This document shows, piece by piece, positions 1 to 7,967 of a stretch of 56,536 nt of DNA. Every line of letters begins with the position of its first letter. Position 1 is the first letter of the stretch. A model generated the notes under the pieces. It did no database searches. It saw nothing but the letters and a program-made list of their open reading frames with translations, and was not told the origin of the DNA. Source of the DNA: an uncultured Acidobacteriia bacterium (lineage in GTDB: Bacteria; Acidobacteriota; Terriglobia; Bryobacterales; Bryobacteraceae). Position numbers and translations under genes: made by a program. The stretch is taken from NCBI GenBank assembly GCA_903923395.1, contig CAIXXM010000020.1:1-56536 (forward strand), written 5' to 3'.

Positions 1-127
1 CCAAGCCCAAACTGCCCCCCTCCGCCGGTACCGATTCCCATATGCGGCTCCCCACAACTCCCCCACAGCCCGCCCCACAATCGCATATAAATTGAGGAAC
101 GCTGTAATTCCCGGCACCCACTTCCTC

Positions 128-2434
128 ATGCGACGCCCACTCACCTTCGCCGCCGCGGCCATCACCGCGGGACTCACCATCGCGGCCACTCCCCCCGTCG
201 ACACCACCGGCTTCTCGAAAAACGTCCAACCCGTCATCCAGAAATCCTGCACGCCCTGCCACAACCAAACCCTCGCTTCCGGCAACGTCAACCTCGCCCC
301 GTTCGTCTCCGCGGACACCGTCTCCACCCAGCGCCCCGCCTGGGAAAAGATCATCCAGAAAATCCGCACCGGCGAAATGCCCCCCAAAGGCATGCCCCGC
401 CCCGCCCAAACCCAGGTCGAGGCCTTCATCGCCCAACTCCAGGGCGAATTCGAAAAGCAGGACAAAGCCACCCCCGCAGACCCCGGCCGCGTCACCGCCC
501 GCCGCCTCAACCGCAACGAATACACCAACAACATCCGCGACCTCCTCGCCCTCGAATTCCGCGCCGATAAGAACTTCCCCACAGACGATTCCGGCTACGG
601 CTTCGACAACATCAGTGACATCCTCACCATCTCGCCCATCCTGATGGAGAAGTACCTCACCGCCGCCGAAGGCATCGCCGCCCGTGCCATCGGAGCAGAT
701 CCGCTGCCCAAGCCCGTCGAAGTCGAGTACGCCCTCAAGGACAAACGCCTCCGCCGCCTCGATCCCAGCAATGTCGAAGCCAGCCACCGCGTGGATTTCG
801 ATGCCGAATACAACGTCATCATCGGCCTGCCTGGCGAACGCGCCGCCGATGCCAAGCCCGTCAAAATGGGCTTCTGGATGGACGGCCAGCTGATCAAGAC
901 CCTCGAAGTCGAAACCAAGCCCTCCAAACTCGTCTACTTCAATCCCTATTCCGAAGAACAGTTCCGCATCTTCCTGCCCGAAGGCGACCACGTCTTCCGC
1001 GCTGGCTTCATTGACGATGACTTCGTCAAGACCCTCACCGGCAAAGACGTCTATGACCAGAAGAAGAACAAGTTCCTCAACACCATCAAGTTCATCGGAC
1101 CCTACGCGTCCACCGCCGAAAAGGCCAGCCGCAAGAAGATCCTGATCTGTGACCCCAAAACCGGCAACGCCTGCGTCGAAAAGATCATCTCCACTCTCGC
1201 CCGCCGCGCTTACCGCCGGCCCGTCACACAGGCAGACACCGCGCCTCTCATGAAGTTCGTCGCCATGGGTTCAGCAAATGGCCACTCCGTCGAACAGGGC
1301 CTCCAACTCGCCATCTCCGCGATGCTGGTCTCGCCGCATTTCCTCTTCCGTGTGGAACGCGACCCAGCCGGCGGCGCTCATCCTGTCTCCGAAGTCGAAC
1401 TCGCCTCCCGCCTCAGCTACTTCCTCTGGAGCTCCATGCCGGATGAACAGCTACTCACCCTGGCCGAATCCGGCAAGCTGCGCGCCAACCTCGATACCGA
1501 AGTCCGCCGCCTGCTCGCCGACCCCAAATCTTCCGCCCTCGCCGCCAACTTCGCCGGCCAGTGGCTCGAAATCCGCAACCTCGATGTCGTCAAGCCCGAT
1601 CCCCAGAAGTTCCCCGGCTGGACCCCCGAAATCCGTGACGCCATGAAGACAGAGACCAACCTCTTCTTCGATTACGTCCTGCGCCAGAACCGGCCCGTCG
1701 CAGACTTCATCAACGCCAACTACACCTTCCTCAATGGACTGCTCGCCAAACACTACGGCATCGAAGGTATCGAAGGCCCGGACTTCCGCAAGGTCGAAAT
1801 CACCACCTCCGAACGCGGCGGCATCCTCACACACGCCAGCGTCCTCACCGTCTCCAGCTACCCCACCCGTACCTCGCCCACCATCCGCGGCAAGTACGTG
1901 CTGAACAACATCCTCGGCACACCCCCGCCGCCTCCGCCGCCTGATGTGCCGCCACTCGATGACTCCAAGGTTGGCGAATCCGCCTCCCTGCGCCAGCAGC
2001 TCGAAGTCCACCGCGCCAATGCCGTTTGCGCCAGCTGCCACAACCGTATGGACGTGCTGGGCTTCGGTCTCGAAAACTACGACGGCATCGGCAAGTGGCG
2101 CACCAAAGATGGCAAGTTCCCCATTGACGTCGCAGGCACCATGCCCAACGGCAAGAGCTTCAAAACCGGTGCCGAAATGCGCGCCATCCTCTCCAGTGAA
2201 GTGCCGCAAATCGCCCGCGCGCTCACCGAAAAGATGATGACTTATGCCCTCGGCCGCGGTTTGGAGAGTTACGATAACCGCACTCTGGACGCCATACAGA
2301 AGACCCTCGCCCCCGGCGGGTACAAGTTCCAGGATCTGGTCTTTGAAATCGCACACAGCCTGCCCTTCCAGCAGCGCCGCAGCGAGGCAGTCAGTGAAGT
2401 GAAACCCAAAGCAAAGGAAATCGCAGCACGATGA
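128..2434 (+). CDS. DUF1592-type cytochrome-like secreted protein
   Basis: Predicted exported protein of 768 residues built like the planctomycete/acidobacterial DUF1587-DUF1595-DUF1592-DUF1588-DUF1585 family; biochemical role unknown. Visible: hydrophobic signal peptide in the first ~22 residues, a haem-c motif CTPCH (C41, C44, H45), the DUF1587 stretch LNRNEYTNNIRDLL, ARRAYRRPVT (DUF1595), a proline run before a second CASCH motif (C634, C637) in DUF1588, and a DUF1585 tail (ALGRGLESYDNRTLD). An upstream in-frame TTG at 92 would add 12 residues ahead of the signal peptide; the ATG at 128 is preferred because MRRPLTFAAAA reads as a normal signal start. The stop overlaps the next gene by 4 bp (ATGA), so the two are translationally coupled. 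Two CxxCH motifs suggest covalent haem and electron transfer, which is inference. Confidence 0.9.
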   Translation: MRRPLTFAAAAITAGLTIAATPPVDTTGFSKNVQPVIQKSCTPCHNQTLASGNVNLAPFVSADTVSTQRPAWEKIIQKIRTGEMPPKGMPRPAQTQVEAFIAQLQGEFEKQDKATPADPGRVTARRLNRNEYTNNIRDLLALEFRADKNFPTDDSGYGFDNISDILTISPILMEKYLTAAEGIAARAIGADPLPKPVEVEYALKDKRLRRLDPSNVEASHRVDFDAEYNVIIGLPGERAADAKPVKMGFWMDGQLIKTLEVETKPSKLVYFNPYSEEQFRIFLPEGDHVFRAGFIDDDFVKTLTGKDVYDQKKNKFLNTIKFIGPYASTAEKASRKKILICDPKTGNACVEKIISTLARRAYRRPVTQADTAPLMKFVAMGSANGHSVEQGLQLAISAMLVSPHFLFRVERDPAGGAHPVSEVELASRLSYFLWSSMPDEQLLTLAESGKLRANLDTEVRRLLADPKSSALAANFAGQWLEIRNLDVVKPDPQKFPGWTPEIRDAMKTETNLFFDYVLRQNRPVADFINANYTFLNGLLAKHYGIEGIEGPDFRKVEITTSERGGILTHASVLTVSSYPTRTSPTIRGKYVLNNILGTPPPPPPPDVPPLDDSKVGESASLRQQLEVHRANAVCASCHNRMDVLGFGLENYDGIGKWRTKDGKFPIDVAGTMPNGKSFKTGAEMRAILSSEVPQIARALTEKMMTYALGRGLESYDNRTLDAIQKTLAPGGYKFQDLVFEIAHSLPFQQRRSEAVSEVKPKAKEIAAR

Positions 2435-3792
2435 GCACCCCCATCACCAGGAAACATCTCAACCGCCGGACTCTCTTGCGCGGCATGGGCGCAGCCGTCG
2501 CACTGCCCTTCCTCGATTCCATGCTTCCCGCCATGGCGAAGACCACCAAGCCGCCGGTCCGCATGGCGTTTGTCTATGTCCCCAACGGCATGGACGTCCG
2601 CAACTGGAACCTCGATTACGAAGGCCCGCTGAAAGCGCTCTCGCCCATCATGAAGCCGATGGAGCAGCACAAGGATGAGATCACCATCCTCGGCAACCTG
2701 ACCCACAACGGCGGGCGCGCCCTGCTCGATGGTGCCGGTGACCACGGCCGCTGCTGCGGTTCGTATCTCACCGGTGTACAGCCGAAGAAGACAGTGGTCG
2801 ATATCCGCGCCGGCATCTCGTTTGACCAGATCGTCGCCAACAAAATCGGCAGCCAGACCCGCTTCCCGTCGCTCGAACTCGGCATGGAAGATTCCCGCCA
2901 GGCTGGCGACTGCGATTCCGGTTACTCCTGCGCCTACACCAACAACCTCGCGTGGCGCAGTGAAACGCAGCCACTGCCGCCCATCCTTGATCCCCGCGCG
3001 CTCTTTGAACGCCTCTTCGGCGCTGGCCCGGTCCTCACTCCGGAAGCCAAAGCCCGCCAGAGCCAGTTCCGCAAAAGCATCCTCGACTTCGTCACGGAAG
3101 ACACGAAGAAGCTCGAAGCCGGCCTCGGCCCCACGGACCGCCGCAAGCTCGATGAGTACATGTCCTCCATCCGCGAAGTGGAACGGCAGCTTGAGAAGGC
3201 GGAAAAGGAAAACGCCCAGATCGATCCCCACAAGTTCAACGCCGGTCTCGAAAAGCCCTACGGCGTCCCGGCCGATTTTGCCGAGCACTTCAAGCTGATG
3301 ACCGACATGATGACCATCGCGTTCCAGGCCGACCTCACGCGCATCATCACCTTCCTGGTCACCCATGAAGGCACCTCGCGCTCCTACCGCGAAATTGGCA
3401 TCTCAGACGGCCATCACCCGCTCACCCACCACCGCAATCTGCCGGACCTCATGGAGAAGGTGACGCAGATCAACACCTATCACATGCAGCAGTTCTCCGG
3501 CTGGGTGGAGAAGCTCAAGACCATCAAAGACAGTGACGGCAGCCGGCTTCTTGACAACCTCATGATCGTCTACGGCGCAGGCCTCACAGACGGCAACAAG
3601 CACAATCACGAAGATCTGCCCACCATGATGGTTGGCCGCGGCGGCAGCTACTTCAAACCCGGCAAACGCATTGTTTACCGCAAGGAAACGCCCATGTGCA
3701 ACCTGTTCCTCACCATGATGGACCGCATGGGTGTCCCCGTCGAACACTTCGGCGATTCCACCGGCCGCGTCCAACTGGCGGACCTGGGCTGA
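2431..3792 (+). CDS. DUF1552 family Tat-exported protein
   Basis: A 453-residue member of the DUF1552 family, which is regularly found beside DUF1592 proteins; function unknown. The N-terminus carries a twin-arginine signal (HLNRRTLLRGMGAAVALPF), so export of a folded protein is expected. The body shows family features such as VYVPNGMDVRNWN near the start, GDHGRCCGSYLTG and an ISDGHHPLTHH segment towards the C-terminus, giving an alkaline-phosphatase/sulfatase-like impression as in the related DUF1501 proteins. Start is the ATG inside the ATGA overlap with the upstream gene, and the next gene begins 1 bp after its stop, so this is the middle gene of a three-gene operon. The pairing suggests one complex or one pathway with the haem-motif protein; the substrate cannot be read from the sequence. 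Confidence 0.9.
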   Translation: MSTPITRKHLNRRTLLRGMGAAVALPFLDSMLPAMAKTTKPPVRMAFVYVPNGMDVRNWNLDYEGPLKALSPIMKPMEQHKDEITILGNLTHNGGRALLDGAGDHGRCCGSYLTGVQPKKTVVDIRAGISFDQIVANKIGSQTRFPSLELGMEDSRQAGDCDSGYSCAYTNNLAWRSETQPLPPILDPRALFERLFGAGPVLTPEAKARQSQFRKSILDFVTEDTKKLEAGLGPTDRRKLDEYMSSIREVERQLEKAEKENAQIDPHKFNAGLEKPYGVPADFAEHFKLMTDMMTIAFQADLTRIITFLVTHEGTSRSYREIGISDGHHPLTHHRNLPDLMEKVTQINTYHMQQFSGWVEKLKTIKDSDGSRLLDNLMIVYGAGLTDGNKHNHEDLPTMMVGRGGSYFKPGKRIVYRKETPMCNLFLTMMDRMGVPVEHFGDSTGRVQLADLG

Positions 3793-3793
3793 G

Positions 3794-4750
3794 ATGCCGC
3801 AATTCGGACCACCGCCGCAATCTGTCGGCGTCGTCATTGATGGCGACTTCGGCAATGACGCCACCGGACTGCTCGCCCTCGCCGTACTCTATGGCCTGGA
3901 TGCCAAGGGGGAATGCCGTGTCATCTCGCTCTCCACGTCCAAGACGAATCTGAAGTCCGTGGGCTTGCTGGATCTCACGTCGCGCTTCTACGCAAGCGCC
4001 ACACAGATCCCGGTGGAATTCCGCCGCAATCTCGCCGTCGGCATGAATGAATTCGGCTGGAGCAAGGAAGATACCCCGATCCTCAACGCCGTCTTCGCCA
4101 AGCCGGAGTTCGTCAATCCCATCAAGAAGCTCACTGATACCGCCGAGCCCCACGCCCTGATCCGCAACATGCTCACGGCGCAGCCAGATGGCCTCGGCAC
4201 CATTGTCGCCCTCGGCCCCGCCACCAACGCGGCCCGCACTCTGACCGCTCAGAACGGCCCCGCTGTGGTGGAGAAGAAGGTTCGGGCACTCACGCTCAAT
4301 CTGCCCGCCCTGAAAGCAGACGTCGCCGCCGCCCGCAAGATCTTCGCCGAATGGCCGACTCCCGTCATTGGCGTGGCACCTGCCGACTTGGCCTACACAA
4401 CGGACCACCTCGAAACCGACTTCACCTGGGCCACCAATCACCCTCTGCTCGAAGCCCTGAAGGCGTCCGGCCTGAAAGTAATCCCCGGTGCCGCCACCGT
4501 GCCCATTCTGTCCGCAGTTCGCGTCAAGGATGAGGGCTGGAAGCTTTCCCCCGCTGGCAAATTCTCCATCGCCGACAACGGTGCTGTCAGCTTCAAAGAG
4601 TCCCCGGACGGCAAACACCGCATGCTGACTTTGGACCCAGCCCGCAAAGAAGCAATCGAAAAAGCAATCGCCGAACTCGCCAGCGCCAAACCCGCCGTCC
4701 GCGGCGGAGGACGAAGACAGCAGCAGAAGGCCGAAGAGAAGAAGCCCTAA
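3794..4750 (+). CDS. Nucleoside hydrolase-like protein
   Basis: A 318-residue protein related to inosine/uridine-preferring nucleoside hydrolases, which cleave the N-glycosidic bond of nucleosides and bind Ca2+ through an N-terminal aspartate cluster. Seen here: VVIDGDFGNDATGLLAL at about residues 13-29, matching the position of the family DTDxGxDD motif but with altered spacing and composition. No signal peptide is evident. The ATG at 3794 follows the previous stop by one base; a longer in-frame reading from 3731 would overlap the DUF1552 gene by 60 bp and is not favoured. The C-terminus is a basic, Gln-rich tail. Because the aspartate cluster is not canonical, hydrolase activity is uncertain; membership of the fold is the safer statement. 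Confidence 0.7.
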   Translation: MPQFGPPPQSVGVVIDGDFGNDATGLLALAVLYGLDAKGECRVISLSTSKTNLKSVGLLDLTSRFYASATQIPVEFRRNLAVGMNEFGWSKEDTPILNAVFAKPEFVNPIKKLTDTAEPHALIRNMLTAQPDGLGTIVALGPATNAARTLTAQNGPAVVEKKVRALTLNLPALKADVAAARKIFAEWPTPVIGVAPADLAYTTDHLETDFTWATNHPLLEALKASGLKVIPGAATVPILSAVRVKDEGWKLSPAGKFSIADNGAVSFKESPDGKHRMLTLDPARKEAIEKAIAELASAKPAVRGGGRRQQQKAEEKKP

Positions 4751-4754
4751 GACA

Positions 4755-5168
4755 TCAACGCCCCAAAGCCGAATCCCGGCGAGTCCAATCCATCCTCGCC
4801 TCAAAGCCACCGGGAAGAGCCCGGAAATCGAAGAGGAACTCTTCGCTCAAGCTCCGCTCCACAGCCGGCTCCAGTGACAAGCCATGTACTGAGATTCGGT
4901 CATATCCGGGGTAATGATCGTCGAGCACACTCAAGATGTCCAGCAGAATCGCCAATGGTTCCCAGCCCGGATACTCGCACCGGTTCAGTTCATACAAATC
5001 GGAATGGCGGGCTGCACTGTCGGCTTCAAGAAAACGCACGCCTCCCGCAGCAGTAGTAACTGCCCAAGTCACACGGGAGCGCGCCAAGGAAACTAAGCTT
5101 CCCGGAAAGTCCGGGTCAAGCACAATTTCAATACAGCGATCAGCGCTGAGCTCTCGAATCCAAGGCAT
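4755..5168 (-). CDS. Hypothetical protein, 137 aa
   Basis: A small soluble, acidic protein with no signal peptide or membrane segment that I do not recognise. It is convergent with the nucleoside hydrolase-like gene (4 bp between stops) and lies 45 bp downstream of the chromate-transporter pair on the same strand. Composition looks protein-like, with alternating hydrophobic strands (RCIEIVLDPDFP, VTWAVTTAAGGVRFLEAD) and an LLDILSVLDDHYPGYDRI segment that could be a helix; a Trp/Asp-rich C-terminus follows. No clear Shine-Dalgarno precedes the ATG, so the exact start is uncertain. It may simply be lineage-specific. Confidence 0.55.
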   Translation of the reverse strand: MPWIRELSADRCIEIVLDPDFPGSLVSLARSRVTWAVTTAAGGVRFLEADSAARHSDLYELNRCEYPGWEPLAILLDILSVLDDHYPGYDRISVHGLSLEPAVERSLSEEFLFDFRALPGGFEARMDWTRRDSALGR

Positions 5169-5213
5169 AAATCGACACTGTTCGAGCGTACCAGCATCGC
5201 AGGGAAGCCGTGA

Positions 5214-5738
5214 CTAAATACGTTGCATCGCCGCCGGAATCAGCCCCGCAGCCGCCGAGCCGAGTATCACCCAGATCGTCTCGACCTTCGTAAACAGCAG
5301 CAGACCCAGACTCACCGCTGCGATGCCGTACGCGATAGGAGAGTGCAGCGCATCCACCCCCAGCGGCAGGGTCGCCGCCAAACTGACGCCCGCACTCGCC
5401 AGCACCACCGCCCGCAACATCCGCTTCACCGCCGGACTCTCCGCCTTGCGCCCCGCATACTGGATCATCGGGATCACCAGCAGCGCCGGAGTCACCAGAG
5501 CCAGCCAGCCCGCAAACGCCCCCGGATACCCACCGGCATAATAGCCCACGCTCACAACATACAAGCCCACCGGACCCGGCGTGGAACGTCCAATCACCAG
5601 CGCTGTATTCAATTGCCGGTCCGTCAAGTAATGGTTCTGCACCACAAAGTCCTCACGCAGAATCGACATCGATGCCAGTCCGCTGAACGAACCCAGCGTC
5701 GCCTGCAACAGGTGAATATAAAGGACAAACCAGTTCAT
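5214..5738 (-). CDS. Chromate transporter, second half-subunit
   Basis: Half-length member of the ChrA/CHR family (174 residues), an inner-membrane protein that exports chromate in characterised members. It begins MNWFVLYIHLLQATLGSFSG and contains STPGPVGLYVVSVGYYAGGYPGA, the conserved proline/glycine-rich membrane segment of the family, followed by several further hydrophobic segments. Full-length ChrA is about 400 residues with two homologous halves; here the halves are separate genes, and the start of this one overlaps the stop of the first half by 4 bp (ATGA). A much longer reading upstream is only a frame overlap with the partner gene. Paired short CHR proteins are known to act together. 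Confidence 0.85.
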   Translation of the reverse strand: MNWFVLYIHLLQATLGSFSGLASMSILREDFVVQNHYLTDRQLNTALVIGRSTPGPVGLYVVSVGYYAGGYPGAFAGWLALVTPALLVIPMIQYAGRKAESPAVKRMLRAVVLASAGVSLAATLPLGVDALHSPIAYGIAAVSLGLLLFTKVETIWVILGSAAAGLIPAAMQRI

Positions 5739-6334
5739 GCCTGCTGCTCCTCTTTCAGAAAGTAACCAGCCGTCGCAGCCAGCAAAAGGATCAATATCGG
5801 ATTCAGATGCCCCACCATCGCAAGGACAATGCTTCCGGCAACCATCGCCAAACTCTGCCCGCGGCGTCCAGCCTTCATATACGGGCGGATAGTCGTCCAG
5901 AACGCCGAAAGCAGTATCCCGACCGACGAAGCGAGCACGGCACTCACGGCAACCTGCACCAGCTTCTGTGAACTCCAGAGATCGAAACAACCGGTCATCA
6001 AAGCAACCAGCAGAGCGCTGGGAATCGACCCGGCCAACAACGCGGTCAGCGCACCCTTCCAGCGGCCCAACAACCAACCCGCGCCCGTGCAGAATGCCAG
6101 CAGGACCGTGCCGGGAGTAAACCGGGCCAGAGCAACACACATGGAAGACTGCTCTTCATCCAGCCAACGCTTGGAATTGACCAGTTCCCGTTGCAGCGCC
6201 GCCACCGTCGCGATGCCGCCGCCGAAAGTGACATTTCCCTCGCGCCCGAACAGAGCGGCCATTCCAAACAGACGCCTCACGGGAACAGGTTCCACAACCA
6301 AACACGCTCCCGGTATCATTTCGATGTCTTCCAT
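5735..6334 (-). CDS. Chromate transporter, first half-subunit
   Basis: First gene of the short-chain CHR pair (199 residues). The family signature near the N-terminus is clear: RRLFGMAALFGREGNVTFGGGIATVAALQRELV, followed by WLDEEQ, then a FTPGTVLLAFCTGAGWLLG segment equivalent to the PGP motif of the partner. Several hydrophobic helices follow and the chain ends in a lysine/glutamate-rich tail. The chosen ATG gives about 20 residues before the core; a second Met at residue 6 is equally possible. It is translationally coupled to the second half. The gene is divergent from the serine hydrolase at 6412, leaving a 77-bp shared promoter region. The physiological anion, chromate or another such as sulfate, cannot be decided. 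Confidence 0.88.
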   Translation of the reverse strand: MEDIEMIPGACLVVEPVPVRRLFGMAALFGREGNVTFGGGIATVAALQRELVNSKRWLDEEQSSMCVALARFTPGTVLLAFCTGAGWLLGRWKGALTALLAGSIPSALLVALMTGCFDLWSSQKLVQVAVSAVLASSVGILLSAFWTTIRPYMKAGRRGQSLAMVAGSIVLAMVGHLNPILILLLAATAGYFLKEEQQA

Positions 6335-6411
6335 ATCGCTCTCTCAATCAGGGAAGCGGAGTGCAAGGCAAACAGGGACCAACCTTTCTGCTAACATCAT
6401 GAAATTCCGTT

Positions 6412-7959
6412 ATGCGCACCCTTGCCATTGCATTTCTTGCAGCCGCATTACTACAAGCTCAGCCAGGCAAACAGGCTGAAGTCGATAAGATCTTCTCGGC
6501 ATTCAACACGCATACGCCGGGCTGCTCCGTCGGAGTTTCGGTCAAAGGGCAAACAGTCCTGAAATCCGGCTATGGCATGGCGGATTTGGAACGCAACGTC
6601 CCCATCACAGCGGATACCATCTTCGAAAGCGGCTCTGTCGCAAAACAGTTCACCGCCGCGGCTCTCATTCTTCTCGCGCAACAGGGCAAGATCTCTCTCG
6701 ATGACCCCATGCGCAAGTACCTGCCCGAACTGCCGGAATACGGCACACCTCTCACCATCCGCCATGTGCTCAGTCACATCAGCGGACTCCGCGAATGGCG
6801 CGCTGTCGGAGCGTTCAGCGCCTTCCCGGAAGGCAAGCTCGTCTATACCAATCAAGACCTGCTGGACCTGGCCTCGCGACAGACCGCACTCAACTTCGAG
6901 CCCGGCACCAATTACAGCTACACCAATACCGGCTTCAATATCTCAACCATCCTGATCGAACGCGCGCTCAGCAACGGCAAGACATTTCAGGACTTCACCA
7001 GGGAAATGATTTTCTCACCGCTCGGCATGACACATTCGCGCTGGCGCGATAACTTCCGCACTGTTATTCCCAACCGCGCGTTGGCTTATGCGAAAGAAGG
7101 CAATGGCTGGATTGGAGATACTCCTGTCGAGAACATCATCGGCGCAGGCGGCCTGTTGACGAACGTCAGTGACTTATTGCTTTGGAATGAAAACTTCAAT
7201 CATCACAAAGCCGGCGGCCCGGAAATGACAAAACTCCAGGAAAACACCGCAACACTCAAGAATGGGCGCAAGATCATCTACGCCGCCGGCCTGCAGGTGT
7301 CCACATTTGATGGTTTCCGCGAAGTCTCGCACAGCGGCGCCACCGGAGGCTACCGGACTTGGCTCGCGCGTTACCCCGAACAGGGTGTCTCCGTCGCAGT
7401 GCTCTGTAATGCGGCGAACGCAAACCCCACAGCTCTGGGCCGCGAAACAGCCCGCCTTTGGACCGGCGGCAAACCGAATCCAGCAAATATAAGTGCAGCG
7501 TTGAATCCAGCCGTCACGGGAATGTACCGGCTGGTGCGGGATAACACGGACACCCAGTTACAAATCCGGAACGGGAAAATGTTCCTGGGAACTTCTGAAC
7601 TATCGCCTGCGGACAAGTTCGAAGGAACAACACTCACAGTCAGCACGCCCACCGGGGATCTTGTCTATCAGAAGGTCGAACCTGTAGCCCCTTCTTCGGC
7701 AGAGCTTGCAGAATTTACCGGAGCGTATTCGAGCAGCGAAACACTGACTACAATCCGGGTGACCTTCGATGGAACGGCGCTGCGTTACGGCATCGGCAAC
7801 AATCTGCCAGTGCCGTTGCGGCCGACCTTTCGCGATACCTTTGCGACGCCGGCCAACGCTTCCATTCATTTCCTGCGGGACGCCAGCGGCAAGATCAGCG
7901 GGCTAAGTGCAGGAGAATCGCGCGTCTGGGATCTCCGCTTCACGCGGATCGCCAAATAG
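6412..7959 (+). CDS. Secreted serine hydrolase, class C beta-lactamase fold
   Basis: A 515-residue secreted hydrolase of the beta-lactamase/esterase/D-aminopeptidase family. The N-terminus (MRTLAIAFLAAALLQAQPG) is a signal peptide. Catalytic motifs are intact: SxxK as S75-V-A-K78, YxN as Y170-T-N172, and an HSG box (SHSGATGGYRT) near residue 309 in place of KTG. The catalytic domain is followed by a C-terminal extension of about 150 residues, predicted to be beta-rich, as seen in many penicillin-binding-protein-like esterases. It stands alone, divergent from the chromate transporter and convergent with the next gene. Substrate unknown: esterase, peptidase and lactamase activity are all compatible with the motifs. 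Confidence 0.92.
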   Translation: MRTLAIAFLAAALLQAQPGKQAEVDKIFSAFNTHTPGCSVGVSVKGQTVLKSGYGMADLERNVPITADTIFESGSVAKQFTAAALILLAQQGKISLDDPMRKYLPELPEYGTPLTIRHVLSHISGLREWRAVGAFSAFPEGKLVYTNQDLLDLASRQTALNFEPGTNYSYTNTGFNISTILIERALSNGKTFQDFTREMIFSPLGMTHSRWRDNFRTVIPNRALAYAKEGNGWIGDTPVENIIGAGGLLTNVSDLLLWNENFNHHKAGGPEMTKLQENTATLKNGRKIIYAAGLQVSTFDGFREVSHSGATGGYRTWLARYPEQGVSVAVLCNAANANPTALGRETARLWTGGKPNPANISAALNPAVTGMYRLVRDNTDTQLQIRNGKMFLGTSELSPADKFEGTTLTVSTPTGDLVYQKVEPVAPSSAELAEFTGAYSSSETLTTIRVTFDGTALRYGIGNNLPVPLRPTFRDTFATPANASIHFLRDASGKISGLSAGESRVWDLRFTRIAK

Positions 7960-7967
7960 ATCCGGCC

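Noticed and set aside
1-91. Possible tail of an upstream gene or start of a minus-strand gene
   Set aside because: Short Pro-rich readings in several frames; nothing distinguishes a real gene.
1451-2356. 301-codon minus-strand reading frame
   Set aside because: Lies entirely within the DUF1592 gene; Gly/Val-rich composition with no family features; a shadow of a GC-rich gene. The same reason removes 2269-3366, 3710-4810, 14989-16215, 22762-24318, 36453-37985, 43288-45081 and 49876-51294.
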